Shown here: piece after piece, positions 1-12,007 of the stretch | Layout of the letters: every line of letters starts with the position of its first letter | How positions within the stretch are numbered: the first letter of the stretch is position 1 | Assembly: GCA_050084985.1 (NCBI GenBank) | Contig: JBITNC010000001.1 | Coordinates: 191,518,001 to 191,582,000, forward strand | Direction of reading: 5' to 3' | Length of the DNA stretch: 64,000 nt | Source: Nageia nagi | Taxonomy: Eukaryota > Pinophyta | The notes under the pieces: model-generated | The model's database searches: none | Seen by the model: the letters and a program-made list of their open reading frames with translations, nothing else | What the model was told of the DNA's origin: nothing | Position numbers and translations under genes: made by a program

Positions 1-1130
1 GGTTGACAAAAGACTTATGCTATACATTAGTAATATGCAACCATAAGCCCTACATGTACAAAACATAACACCCCTCCAAACCATAAAAATTTATGGCAAG
101 TGCTGAATGAACATGAAGTGTTTGAATAATTGTTGTACATTATTCTAAGTATCAACAACATGAACCCCACAACAAGAATTATCCTAATACCAACAAAAAT
201 AAAATATTATTAAATATAAATCCTTTATTTTTTTATTATTTGAATTGAAATAAATTAACACAAATGGAGTTTCAGTATAAGGATATTGATTGTGGTAAAA
301 CAATAGTCATATTAATGACCCATCACACTAACCTATTTTAAAACCTACATGGCTAGGGTGCATCAACTTGGATAAGATATAGTGATATAGTTTGATTTGT
401 TACATAGAAGCTTGGGCTATACACTACATGGTTTTATTATGATCCATGGATACTTATACTAATAAGATGGTTTAACAGGTATCTTACTCATAGATTAACC
501 AAACTGTATTTTCCTTAAACCTAGCTCTTCATGCGAATCAACAAGTAACCAAAATAAGCTCACTATAAAGAAAGGAAAAAAATTAAAACAATAAAATTAT
601 ACTTATAAACAATATATAATGTACAAGATAGTTTTATTTATGGGGTGACTTTAGATGGGTTAGTCCATTGAGATTAAAAGAAGATATGTTACCATGAAAG
701 CAAGATGGTTATCCCAACAATATTCTTGTTGATAGGATAATTTTGAAGCTCTTCTTTGGAGCCATAACAAATGTAGCCTCCTTCTACATTGCCAATCACA
801 TGGGCTATCAACAAAAGAGAAGTTGCTACCACTCCAAGTTGGAATGTCTCATGACTTTCCTGTTAGCATTCATAACTAGAAAATGCAAATGCTTCACCTA
901 AAACTAACCATACAAATATATAAGAAACTAATTTTATGTTGTGTGTCTTGAAAAACATATTGGTCCTTTAAAAGAGCAATGTTCATGCCAAATCCTTATT
1001 ACAAATATATAATCAATACTTGAAACATTTTAATTATTTTCCATTTATAAATGTCATGAATGTTTTTATAAGAAACTCATTTATGTTATGTGCCTAATGG
1101 GAAAACCAAATTTACATGAATTATATAATA
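1..1130. other. AT-rich flank with no gene seen
   Basis: The stretch is strongly AT-rich, with no reading frame of convincing length or composition and no recognisable domain on either strand. It lies left of element A. I found no LTR end or transposase motif in it. Confidence 0.5.
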
Positions 1131-1710
1131 AAATGGATCTTTTAAAGCCTCATAGACCAAACTTTCACTTATATTGCTAAAGAATTCCAATAACTAATTC
1201 TGGATAATAATTTTTAGTAGTTATATATATATATATAAAACATGGTCTAATTACACCTAAAGAATTATTTGTATTTTTATCTATGGATAGTAAAAAATTT
1301 GCATCAACCCATAAAGAAATTACTACATAGAATTTAAGCCCAAATGATTGATGCAAACATAGGAACAAGATAATAGAATGATTTCAAACAAAATGATTAT
1401 AAACCAAATTTCCATGAATTATATATTTGCATGGATCTTTGGAAGCCTTATAGACTAAACTTTTCACTTATAGCACTAAATAATTTTAATAATCAAATAT
1501 GGATAATATTTTTTAGTAGTTAAATATACAAAACATGTTCTAATTCCACCAAGAAAATTCTTGGTATTTTTATCCATCGACAATGCAAAAACTACATATT
1601 TGAAATCCTATAAACCATATTTTTCACTTCTATCTCTAAAGAATTCTAATAATCAAATTTAGATAATAATTTTAGTAGTTAATTATTAAAAACATGGTCT
1701 AATTCGTTGC
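1131..1710. repeat. Three diverged tandem units in the flank
   Basis: A block reading roughly 'gatctttn-aagcct-atagaccaaactttcactta', then an AAGAATTNTAATAATCAA-like stretch and then TTTTAGTAGTTA, occurs three times, starting near 1135, 1434 and 1599. The spacing is unequal (about 300 and 165 bp) and the copies are clearly diverged. The array stops where the 5' LTR of element A begins. No coding potential was seen; it may be debris of an older element. Confidence 0.55.
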
Positions 1711-1716
1711 AAAACC

Positions 1717-2218
1717 TATTGGAATGTATACTGCATTATTGTAAAGGTTTTGTAATGTTCTTCTTTGTAAATTCACTAATACTTAATGGTATCACTAGAT
1801 ACCTTAAGTATTTAAGTGAATATGATAATGTAAACTTGTCCTACACTCCATCTCACGAGCATGCCCCTTGGGTAAAAGGGAGTAGCATGTCATGCCTTTG
1901 TACAATGGTTAAAAGGGTGATCTAAAGAGAGATTTTGGCCTATAAATAGAAGGCATCCTCTTTGTGATCACTCACCAATTTGTGAAGCAAAGTTATGTTA
2001 TAAGATAGTGATTAGGAAATGAAGTTAGGAGGATTGTAAAAGAGTTGTCTTTGTGAATGAAGTAAGATCTTATTAGTGGATGTACTCCTAGTTGGAGGAA
2101 CCACTTTGTATCTTGAGTTATTTTGTGAGAGTATTTATGTTTTAGAATATTGTTGAATGAGTGAGATTTCATATAATCTTGGGCATTTAAGAATTAAGTG
2201 TCTATGTTAGTTTCTTCA
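1717..2218 (+). repeat. 5' LTR of element A
   Basis: It runs from TATTGGAATG (the initial TG has become TA) to TTTCTTCA and aligns end to end with 9450-9951. A short frame inside it (1707-1925) is not a gene, because the equivalent frame recurs only by LTR homology. The segment near 1930-1965 (cctataaatagaagg) looks like the LTR promoter: a TATA box followed by the expected transcription start region. Confidence 0.88.
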
Positions 2219-2221
2219 ATT

Positions 2222-2233
2222 TGGTATCAAAGC
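2222..2233 (+). promoter_or_regulatory. Primer-binding site of element A
   Basis: TGGTATCAAAGC begins three bases after the 5' LTR. It differs by one base from TGGTATCAGAGC, the usual initiator-methionine tRNA complement of plant copia elements. Reverse transcription of the minus strand would start here. Confidence 0.85.
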
Positions 2234-2739
2234 TAATTTGAAAATTCCTCTTTTACATTTTGGAGATCTTCTTCATTCAACTTGGAGGTCTTATTCCTTC
2301 AATTTTAAAGTCTTGGTGAGGTAAACTCAAGAGAAGGTATAAATTCCTTCCTTGATATTTTTTTGGGATTGTTTCACTATGATACTAACATATTTAGTGC
2401 TATATGTCAGTTCACCTTTTTTGTTGTTATCAAAATATGCTTAAAAAAGGTTAGTGATAAAAAATTGCAATATTTCATAAACTATTTGTGTTGAAACAAA
2501 AGGAATTTTGCCTTTTTTTCTTAAAAAAAAGATTTTTTGACAAAATTTTTTATACATATACAATCCTTACTCTTTATTTTTTTAAGGAGAGCTACAAGTT
2601 TTTTATATATATATTTGAAATTTGTTTTCTAAAATTCTTTGGAAGCAAATATTGAAATTTTTTTTTGAATAGACAAAAATATATATTTACAATAAAAAGA
2701 GGGAAAATTAATTGGTGTAATTTCTTTTTACACTTAAGA
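2234..2739 (+). other. Element A leader, AT-rich part
   Basis: This is untranslated leader between the primer-binding site and the GC-rich block. It contains long T and A runs and no coding potential. It has no counterpart in element B, whose leader is much shorter. Confidence 0.5.
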
Positions 2740-3330
2740 ATGGAGAAGCCGTATTATATTTTCAAAATTTCAGGGCGTCGATCTTGCCGTCTTCAACCTC
2801 TCTTTCAAATTTTAGGGCACCGGCTGCCTTGATCACCTTTCTTAAGCTTATTGAGTGAGCGTGGAACTCCTTGGTGGGTGTGCTCTCTCCACCACCTTTG
2901 TTGTAGTGAGCTTCACCACTGTCTGCTCACCTTCCTTGATGTCTTCCTCTCCTCCCATAGCATCATTGAAACCCCCCCTTACATGCGTACTAAATAAAGA
3001 AAATCCCATCCGTGTAACGGGAAACTCCCCCGACCTCCTTCTTCTCGCGGCCCTCTCGGCTCCACCGCTGCCTCTGCTCACGAGGGCCGACCTCCTCCTT
3101 CTCATGACCCTAGTGGCTCGATCACCGCCTCTGCTCTCACGCTGTATACTCCTCTCCGACTGTACCCACCCCTCACACGCTGTATTCTCACACGTAACAA
3201 CACAATTCTTCACGTCCCACCTTGCGGCTACGCCACTAGGTGCTCATCTCCATTAATTTCTTGCCCAAGCTCCATTAATTTCTTTCAACTTCCCTCCTAC
3301 TTCTCGCCGCTACCACTCTGCTACACCTTT
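2740..3330. other. GC-rich block in the leader of element A
   Basis: The base composition changes sharply here to GC-rich with many CpG sites, while both flanks are strongly AT-rich. Overlapping frames are open on both strands (2855-3256 plus, 2848-3213 minus), as expected of GC-rich DNA lacking stop-rich words. The plus frame is a Leu/Pro/Ser-rich chain without a known domain. An imperfect repeat of about 55 bp (GACCTCCTTCTTCTC... and GACCTCCTCCTTCTC...) lies near 3032-3150. It could be a captured host fragment or a structured leader; I cannot identify it. Confidence 0.45.
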
Positions 3331-4834
3331 TTTATTCATGGCATTTATCTAATAACTGATTGTTTCTTGCTTTGAAAGCTCATCATTTCTTTTTCTCTCA
3401 CATTTGCTAATCTTTAATTAGAAAAGAATGGAGTGAGGGTTCCTCCTCTTATTTATTTCTTTGCAGAAATTTTGTAGAGGGTAATTATGGTACATTAAAA
3501 GAAGTATTTTTATTTATTTTTTTTAAAAAGAGAGAAAGGTATGTACATATATTTTTGATCAAATTATAAAACTAGCATTTTTTAAGTTCCCCTTAAATAT
3601 TGAAAGGAATATATTTTTAAGTGCTTAAATTGCAAGTGGGGAAAATAAATATTTGAAGGTAATTTTTTTTAGAGGCAATTTTTTGACTTAGTTAATTTTT
3701 AATGCTTAGAATTAAAATTTTTTTACTTAGTGCTTATAAATTTGGCATTGAAATTACAAAGTGCAATAGTGGCAATTTAGCTTTCTATGCTAAGCTTTTA
3801 TTGAAGGGATTTTTTTTTTTAAGTAAAAAAAGAGGAAAACATGTTTATATTTTTTTACTTAAAAAAAATTATAGATCCTTATGCTTAGAATGCATGTTTA
3901 TCATTTATAAACTTTTATGCCTCTCTAAAAAAATTATGGAAATGATGCATGTTTATGCCTATTTAAGTATTTATCCTTTTTTTGTACAAAGTTAACTTAT
4001 GCAAATTATGGAAATGATGCATGTTTATGCCTATCTGAGTATTTATCATTTTTTTATGCAAAATTAACTTATGCAAATTATGGACCTATGTAAAAATGCC
4101 CTTTAGCGGTTAGTAAACAAAACCCATTGGACTTTTAAGGTTTCAAGTTATGAATGGATGATGTTTTATTCAATCTTAAAAAATAAACACATCCGCATGT
4201 ACATTCCACAACATAACTTGTTTGGAAAGCCACGAGGTGAGGACAAGCATATTGGAGCTTTTAGTTCAATGATCCAAATGGTGAAAAGTCTATACTTTTT
4301 AATTTTCCCTAAGTCCTTTGTTGGTCTGGATATAACTCCCATAGATGGATAGATATGTGTGTAGTGATACCACATGTCTACACATCCATTCAGGGATTAT
4401 CCTGATAACCTAGGAGAACAACTTCAAATTTAATCAAGATTAATAATTTGGTCTATCCAACATGCATCATAACCATGAAAAATAGTAGGTAGTCCTCTTT
4501 GTGAGAGTATATTATTGCCTAAGACGAACTGGTTGAGGATTAGTAGTACTTGAGATCAACCTTGCGGACATCCAGATGAAAGCCTAATTTTAGACAAGAA
4601 AATAAGCTTCAACTTTATCACTTTACATTTATGGTACTTGGTGATGAAAAAGTGTTAGATACATGGGATGTATTATGAGTCTCTAATTTTTGCACATGTG
4701 AACTTTGTTTAAATCAAGCATGTCATTTTATTAAATTTAACATGCATGATTAATTTATGTGAATAAATCTAAAACATGTATGGATATATGTTATTTTAGA
4801 ACACATGTTTATTTTTCACATTCTTATGTAGCAA
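3331..4834 (+). other. Element A leader up to gag, with a 72-bp duplication
   Basis: No gene is recognised. Near 3931-4075 a unit with aaattatggaaatgatgcat is repeated in tandem with a period of about 72 bp. From about 4080 to the gag start the sequence is homologous to the leader of element B (24640 down to 23922 on the other strand), including the stretch around the CCACGAGGTGAGGAC-like sequence near 4230. That shared leader supports the two being one family. Confidence 0.6.
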
Positions 4835-5703
4835 ATGGAAGACACCTTCTTACCTAAGCACATTCTTGATGGTTCTAACTTTGGTATTTGGGAACCTCGG
4901 ATGATAGCTAAACTGCAGGCAAAGAAGCTTTGGCAAATAATTAATGACAACCTTGTTGCTCCTATAGATGAGAAGGCAATTAAGGCATACAACACGAATA
5001 ATAAATTTACAACCTTCATGATTTTTCATGCAATGTTAGATGATGTGCTCCTTATGATTTCATCTTTAACTTCTGCAAGAGAAGCTTGGGATAAGCTCAA
5101 AAAAATTTACCTTGGATCTAAGTTTTTAAGAAGTTCACTATTCTCCAAAAGTTTCTTCAATCTCGTTAAGAGGAAGACAAAAATGTTACCATCTACTTGA
5201 ACAAAATCATTGACCTTAGGACATAACTTATTGCTTTTAGATGTAACTGGATCAACGATGAGTTCATGGTCTTCATCATTCTTTAAAACTTTTTCTCAAA
5301 GTTTAGTAACTTTGTGACTGTAATTGAGACTAAGCTTGATGATGAAGAAGAAGTCTTTTCCCTTGAGAACATTTCTAGGCTTCTTCTAAAGCATGAGAAA
5401 ACTATTAATAAAAAGGTGTTGATCTCTTCTCCAAAGGATAATAATGTTGCTTTAGGAGCAACCAAAACTTCTTTCAAGAAGAAGTTAAATCATCATAAGA
5501 AATCTTATCCTTTTTCGTCTAAAAGGTTTGAGAAAAAAAGAAATAACAACAATAACTACTTCAAGCAAAGAGATGGAAAGAGTAAAGCAAGCAAACCTAA
5601 TTCCAAGGTAAAGTTCAATGGAAATTGTAATTTTTGTAGCATCCATGGTCACAAAGAATTTGATTGCTACAAAAAAAAGAGGAAAAAAGGTCAAGGGAAA
5701 TAA
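4835..5703 (+). pseudogene. gag: Element A gag relic
   Basis: The gag polyprotein forms the virus-like particle and binds the element RNA. The frame opens with a Met and the copia-type start motif LDGSNFGIWEPRM (cf. HILDGSNFDIWEP in element B). It is broken after 5200 by a frameshift and stop. It resumes at 5314 with a zinc knuckle of the CX2CX4HX4C type (CNFCSIHGHKEFDC) and a basic Lys/Asn-rich stretch. All parts align to the gag of element B. The coding sequence cannot make a full protein. Confidence 0.8.
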
Positions 5704-5767
5704 AAATGTAAAGAAATTTAAAAGGAAGTAGAATATAAAAGCTGAACTTATTGCTAGGCTCTATTTC

Positions 5768-8709
5768 ATGACTCACTCTTTTTCATTTGATTGGATTGTT
5801 GACTCTAGTTACACTAATCACCTATGCTTTAAAAAGGATAAGTTTGGAAATTTTAATAAGTATAGAAAAGATGTAGTTATGATAGGTGATAATTCTATCT
5901 TTGAAGTTCAAGAAATTAGGAGTGTATTTATTCACAGGAAGGTTCTTGAAAATATACTCTATGTTCCTCAGTTTGGGATGAACCTCCTCTCTGTGATTCA
6001 AGTTGCAAGAAAAAGGTACTCATTTGAGTTCAACTCACACTCTTGGTGCATTAAGAAGAGAATTACCACATTGGTTAAAGGATCTGTGAAAGATGATCTC
6101 TACATTATGGATTAAGTTCTAATAAAGATGTGTCTTGCTAAAAATGTATATTCTAAAGGGAATATTTGGCATCAACATTTAGGGTATCTTAATCACAAGA
6201 GTATTTAAGTCATAAAAAATCCAAAACTTGTGAAAGGTTTGCCTTCAATTTCACCTTCAATAGGTCTATATGAAAAGTGCATCCTAGGCAAGATGAATAG
6301 ATAAAGGTTTAAAAAATATAAGGCAACAAGAGCATCTAAACCTCTTCAACTTGTGCATTCAAATTTGATGGGTCCATTTCAAAGTAATTCACTTAAGAAA
6401 TATTTTACATCTTGAGATGACTTCAGTAAGATGACTTTGGCTATCTAATTGAGCATAAGGATCAAACCTTAGAGAGTTTTAAAAATTTTAAGGCCTTATT
6501 TAAAAATCAAACTAATGTTAAAATCAAGATGTTGAGATCAAATAATGGGGAAAAATATAATAGTAATGAGTTCAATGTTTATAGCACCAAGTATGGAATC
6601 AAGAGGTAGTTTACGATTCCTTACACTCCTCAATAAAATAGTGTTTTCGAAAGTAAAAATAAAAAAATTATAGAGATAGCTAGATGCATGTTGGATAATC
6701 TTTCTAGTTTCTTATGGGATGAAGCTATGACCACTACTATTTACACCTTGAATAGGTGTCTCACAAAAGTCATTTAGGGTAAAACTCTTTTTGAGGTATG
6801 GTTAGAAATAAAACCTAACATTTTGCACCTTAGGGTGTTTAGTTGTGAAGCATTCTCCTACATTATTTATGAGAAAAGAAAAAAGTTAGATAAAAGAGTT
6901 GAAAAATACATCTTTATGGGTTATGATAGTTAGCATAGAGGCTACAGGCTCTACTCCCCATCCTACAAAGCAGTGTTCATTTCAAAGGATGTAAAGTTCA
7001 ATGAAATTATTAAAGAATTTATTTCTAATAAGGATGTTGATGATTTAGATGACTCAATAATTGCACCTAACTGGTTAGATATTGATGTAGATAAGTCATC
7101 CTAAGAGCAAAAATCTTCAACATAAAATATAACTAGGAGCATGACCTTGAACAAATCTTTATTTTCCAAAATTGATAACAAGAATGAGCTCTCATAATTC
7201 AAAGAAGCTTCAAAGCATGAGTGCTCTATGGAATCCATGAAAGTAAAGTAATAAGTGCTTATAAAAAATAAAACTTGGGACTTGGTTCCTTATCCTAATG
7301 AAAAGAATTTGATTGGAAATAAGTGGATCTGTAGGGTCAATTTCAATTCAAATATGGATATTGAAAAATACAAGGCAAGGTTAGTAGCCAAAGGTTTTGC
7401 TCAAAAATATGGTGTTGAATATGAAGAAACCTTTACTCCTATAAAAAAGATGCCTACTATGATAATTATCTTTGCTCTTTTAACAACTTAAGGATGGAAA
7501 GTTTTTCAACTTGCTGGTAACAGTGCATTTCTCAATGGTGACTTAGATGTGGAAATCTACATGAATCAACTAGAAAGGTTTATTATGTAAGGAAAAGAGT
7601 TATTTATGTGCAAGCTAAAGAAGTCATTATATGGATTTAAGTAAGCACCTAGAGCTTGGTATAAGAAGATTTCTAGATACTTTGTAAACATTAGATTCTT
7701 CAAGTGCTTTTTTGACTTTGATCTATATGTGTTCAATCAAAGAAAAGATATGATCTTAATTCTTCTTTATGTGGATGATCTTCTGATAACTAGAAATAAT
7801 GATAAAATTATTCAAGAGTGCATATCCAAACTTAAGGTAACGTTTGGAATGATTGATCTTGGTCTCTTACACTACTACTTTGGAATACAAGTATAACAAT
7901 ATAATAATTATACTTATTTTAGTCAATTAAAGTATATATTAAACATCTTGCAGAAATTTAGAATGGAGGAGTGTAGACATGCTATGATCCCAGTCTCTCC
8001 TAAAATTATTATTTCCCTTAGCTCCAACTCTCAATTAGTAGATGCTACAACTTACAGACAATTAATTAGTAATCTTCTTTATTTGATTATTTCTAAGCTA
8101 GATATTACCTTTGATTCATGCAAAAACTATATGTTAAGCACCTTAATGTTGTTAAGCAAATATTGAACTATGTTGCAGGGATAAAGGATCTTTTTCTCAA
8201 GTATTACAAAGTTGCCCTCATTTTTTCTCTCAAGTTTCTCAGGTCTTGATTATAGAAGAGATAGAGATGATAGGAAATCAACCTCTGGATATGTGTTTAG
8301 CATTGGTTCAAGTGCTATCTCTTGAGTTTCTAAGAAGCAACCTACTATTTCTCTTTCCACCATGAAAGTTGAATACCGAGCCATGTTTATTGCAACCTAG
8401 GAAGCTATTTGGCTTAGACATTATCTAAAAGAAATTAGGTATGAGCAAGTTAACCCATCTTTGATTTTTTTAGATAATTGATTAGCTATTTCCTTGGCTA
8501 AGAATCCTGTATTCCATCAAAGAATAAAACATATAGAAATCTAGGCCCATTTCATTAGAGAAAAGGTTCTTGATGGTATCATACACCTAGAGTATTGTCC
8601 ATCAACCTTGAACTCTACTAATTTGTTCACTAAGCCCCTTCTTGAAGCTTAGTTTAGTAAGCTTAGGGATGCTATCAAGTTGGTGAAGTTACCCTCAAGG
8701 GGGAGTTAA
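5768..8709 (+). pseudogene. pol: Element A pol relic (protease, integrase, RT, RNase H)
   Basis: In order I read a protease-like segment (WIVDSSYTNHLC, where the usual DSG is DSS), a pre-integrase segment (WHQHLGYLNHKS near 6170), integrase (around 6340-6700), reverse transcriptase (open at 7255-7491; YVDDLLI near 7770) and RNase H ending at LVKLPSRGS followed by TAA. Many stops stand where element B has Gln: TAG at 6607, TAA at 6634 (in PQQNG) and TAA at 7642 (in KQAP). These are C-to-T changes. There are frameshifts as well. The gene order protease-integrase-RT-RNase H is diagnostic of Ty1/copia. Confidence 0.85.
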
Positions 8710-9440
8710 GTATTAATTCTTATGTTAAATTTATGTTTATGATGATAAATTCACCCCTAGGAGGATTTTATGTTGTATAGTGTTGATTTTATTGTATACC
8801 TTCATGGTAAGTTCACTTTGCATGAGGAATTTGTACAATTTTTTAGCAAAATATTGGCCAATCTAGAACTATTCAGTTAATCATATGTGAAAAAATTATA
8901 TTTCTCATTTGATATTATTCATTTATCCATGTGCGAGGAACTCATATATGGATTTTGTTATGCTCTCTTTAGTAATGATAATCAACACATGTTTCGTATA
9001 TATTAGGTGACTATGAGTATTGGCTTGGCATCCTTGTGATGACTTATAGTGCACCATTGATCAATTTATGATGACATTTATTTGATTCATCTATCCTTGT
9101 TGATATGAATATGTTGCATCTAATAGATCTTATTATTTGAGTTGCTTATAACTTGCTAGTTCTTTTGAGATTGTAGGTTACTTACTTTGGGTGCTCAGGC
9201 TAATGAAAACTCATCATGAATTCGAGTTGGATGACTACTTTATGTACAGTAAAATTGGTTATGGTTAATGATTTTATGGTAAACCATTTGTTAAAATGGT
9301 AAAGTAGTGAGACTCAAACTAAGATATTAGTTACTTCACAAAGATGTTAAAAGTTCTCATCTTCAATTGTATCTATTTGGAGGAGAACTCTCTTAATATT
9401 TCTTTCTTCTCTTTTCTTCACTCTATCTCAATATTGCATT
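8710..9440 (+). other. Element A 3' untranslated region
   Basis: No gene. The region corresponds to 19291-20032 of element B on the opposite strand, sharing the spacer with repeated 'caccgtggtgagtttgc'-like motifs and the segment next to the polypurine tract. The part near 9360-9440 (ggaggagaactctc ... caatattgcatt) is shared with elements B, C and G. Confidence 0.65.
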
Positions 9441-9449
9441 AAAAGGAAG
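9441..9449 (+). promoter_or_regulatory. Polypurine tract of element A
   Basis: AAAAGGAAG lies directly before the 3' LTR, where plus-strand DNA synthesis is primed. It follows the CAATATTGCATT sequence that the B, C and G families also carry at this place. Confidence 0.75.
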
Positions 9450-9951
9450 TGTTAGAATGTATAATGCATTATTGTAAAGGTTTTGTAATGTTCCTCTTCA
9501 TAAATTCACTAATACTTAATGGTATCACTAGATACCTTAAGTATTTAAGTGAATATAATAATATAAACTTGTTCTACACTCCATATCTAGAGCATGCCCC
9601 TTGGGTAAAAATGAGTAGCATATCATATTTTTGTATAATGGTTAAAAGGGTGATTAAAAGGAGGATTTTAGCTTATAAATAGAAGGCCCCCTCTTTGTGA
9701 TCACTCACCAATTTGTGAAGTAAATTTATGCTCTAGGATAGTGATTAGGAGATGAAGTTAGGAGGATTGTAAGAGAGTTGTCTTTGTGAATGAAGTAAGA
9801 TCTTGTTAGTGGATGTATTCTTAGTTGAAGGAACCACTTTATATCTTGAGTCACTTTGTGAGAGTATTTATGTTTTAAAATATTATTGAATGAGTGAGCT
9901 TTCATATAATATTAGGCATTTAGGAATAAAGTGTCTATGTTAATTCCTTCA
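9450..9951 (+). repeat. 3' LTR of element A
   Basis: It runs TGTTAGAATG...TTCCTTCA, 502 bp, homologous to 1717-2218. The flanking aaatc is the right copy of the target-site duplication. Confidence 0.88.
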
Positions 9952-9956
9952 AAATC

Positions 9957-10008
9957 ATTTTCATCTACTCTTTGATGGATATTGATGACTTCTGCTATAT
10001 ATCTAATG
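9957..10008 (-). pseudogene. PPR pseudogene fragment between elements A and E
   Basis: The 52 bases between A and E read, on the minus strand, like a PPR helix (INIHQRVDENDF). They match the segment at about 52865-52925, where the better preserved text is MGALEEGMDIYQRVVEDGF. With E removed, this piece joins 52543 onward (ending ACATI...). Element E therefore landed inside a PPR repeat. The piece is far too short to act. Confidence 0.6.
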
Positions 10009-11014
10009 TGTGATGATCCAAATTAAAACTTAAGCTCAAACTAGCAATTTTGGACCATCAAACCCTGACATCAGGTCTAGGGCATCAAACATAAGCCAAC
10101 ACACCCTTAAATATACAATGTTAGGGTTAGGGTATCGATATTAAATATATAAACTCTTGAGATGCCAATGTTTGACTATAACATGTAATATCTAATAAAA
10201 AATACATCATAATGCCAACACATGATAAATACAAGCATACATAATAATAATTATCCAATGCATGCACAAGATGAGTCAACACAACATAAGCATGATATCC
10301 AAATGCTCTCTAGCTATACGAATGATATAGAAAGATGATGTAGATAATACTAAGACCTCAAGGGTTGATGTTGGCCTCTTTGGAGCCAATTAGGGCACAA
10401 ACTATAAGTCATTCAACACTGGACTAAAACTTGAACCATGGGATAATAATGCTCCCTTAGAACCCAAATCCTCTCCATTAAAGGAGCCCTCCCTTAATCC
10501 TAGATAACCAAATGAATGGTAGATTTTGTACCTTGAAATACCACTAGATGGGTAAGGCATTGCATCAATACTATAGATAGATAGGATCTCTCAACCTAAA
10601 TTCCCTCTAGATGCTGCATTTAGGAAGGTTTCTTAGCATTACTAGGTCTTTTGGTCCATAGGATGATATATGAGTATAATAATCAAGTATATCTAGTAAT
10701 GAGATTTTGATGTATATTTGTATATTTACTCTATCCCAGTCTCACCTAGGGGTCATCACCTAGCTCATCTAATCAAATGTTCACCTCCTGGAGGCCCAAA
10801 ATACCTAATGTGGGTGTCTAAAGGTTAGACATGCTAATGTGGAGGTTGGGGGTATAAGAAGAGATAATGTGTGAGCCTAGGGGTGCCATGCATGCCCATT
10901 TGGGTCAAGGTGGAAGATGTGGGGTCTAGGTGTCATGTTGGGCCAACATGGGGTATGGGAGTCTCCCCAAGCCTGGCGTAAGCATATAAGTGGTCGTCCA
11001 TCAACTCAATATAT
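10009..11014 (-). repeat. 3' LTR of element E, outer part
   Basis: It begins TGTGATGATCCAAATTAAAAC and aligns to 51339 onward. It is interrupted at 11014 by element C and continues at 39653. The intact right LTR shows the uninterrupted site near 52300 (ttaatgtataatag), which confirms the insertion point of C. Confidence 0.85.
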
Positions 11015-11998
11015 TGATAAAATTGAAAGATTCTATAATTAAGATCTTAAGAGAATTGAACTATAACATGAACAACTGTAAAATCCTAAGATCACATGAA
11101 AGCTCATAATACACATCTAACAAACTCACAAAGTAATCTCACAAAGATAACATAATATGTAAGTGGTTCCTCCAACTAGGAGTACATCCACTAACTAGAT
11201 CTCTCTTCTTAATAAATGTGAACTCTTATAATCCTCCTACACTTTTCTCTTAAAAACTATCTTATAGCATAACTTTACTCCACAAATTGATATGTGATCA
11301 TAAAGAAGGAGCCTTCTATTTATAGGCCAAAATCCCTTTTTGGATCACCCTTTTATCCAATGTACAAAAGCATGACATGCACATCCTTTTACCCAAGGGG
11401 CATGCTCATGACATGAAGTGTAGGACAAGTTACATTATCATATTCACTTAAATATTTAAGGTATCAAATGATACCTTTAAGTATTAGTGAACATATATAA
11501 CCTTTATAACAATGCATTATACATTCCAACAGATCCCCTTGAAGGATCGATACATCTTCAACAAAATTAACACATCTAAACTAGAAATTCAACAATAAAA
11601 AAATTATACAAAGTGACAAGTAGAAGTATAGTGGTTCCTCCATATCTTGGGAGTACATCCACTTTAAACTATTTTTTTATTACTTCTCATGAGATAAATC
11701 TCTTATAAATTCTCAAGAATTCTTTTATAATAATTTCTCTATAAAACTCCTACAAGAGTATTCCTACAATTCTACAAGATTACCATTTTTATGCATCTCC
11801 AAGTGTGTTATAAGAGGGAGGTTATCCCTCTATTTATAGTATACAACCCTCTCTTTAACTACCCTTTTACACAAGAGTTAAGTTAACCTTTTATAATATT
11901 TTATTCTCTTAATACTTAAAGTATCTAGATACCTTTAAATATTAAGTGGTTTACATTAAAGAGAGGTATTATATAACAATGAATTATAATTTTTAACA
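11015..11998 (-). repeat. 3' LTR of element C, interrupted by a solo LTR
   Basis: The first 33 bases (TGATAAAATTGAAAGATTC...) match the LTR end seen intact at 60810-60842 and 17037-17070. After the solo LTR (11048-11531) the LTR continues from gatccccttgaagg to TTTTTAACA at 11998. A frame or gene is not present. Confidence 0.8.
11048..11531 (-). repeat. Solo LTR of the A family inside the LTR of C
   Basis: On the minus strand it starts TGTTGGAATGTATAATGC and follows the A LTR almost throughout, including the short TATAAATAGAAGG core (near 11315). It lacks any internal region. Flanks are gatct (11043-11047) and gatcc (11532-11536); the other copy of the C LTR has gatcc here, so this is a target-site duplication with one later C-to-T change. 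Its 3' end (TTCAATTCTCTTA) resembles that of the B LTR. Confidence 0.78.
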
Positions 11999-12007
11999 CT
12001 CCCTCTT
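11999..12007 (-). promoter_or_regulatory. Polypurine tract of element C
   Basis: Minus-strand AAGAGGGAG sits directly before the LTR start TGTTAAAAATT. It is preceded by CAATATTGCTTT, the same arrangement as in A, B and G. Confidence 0.7.

Larger units (their letters stand above)
1717..9951 (+). mobile_element. Element A: decayed full-length Ty1/copia retrotransposon
   Basis: This is a complete but old copia element: two 502-bp LTRs (1717-2218 and 9450-9951), a primer-binding site, a long leader, a gag-pol relic and a polypurine tract. The flanking 5-bp repeats are aaacc (1712-1716) and aaatc (9952-9956), one mismatch apart. By hand count the LTRs differ at about 48 of 502 positions (near 10%), so the insertion is old. 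The open frames are chopped by many stops and frameshifts. It is the same coding family as element B but far more decayed. Removing A rejoins a PPR-like sequence on its right side. Confidence 0.9.

Noticed and set aside
2855-3256. 133-codon plus frame and 121-codon minus frame overlapping it, as host genes
   Set aside because: Both strands are open because of GC-rich, stop-poor composition. No domain, no splice or promoter context, and biased Leu/Pro/Ser or Arg content.
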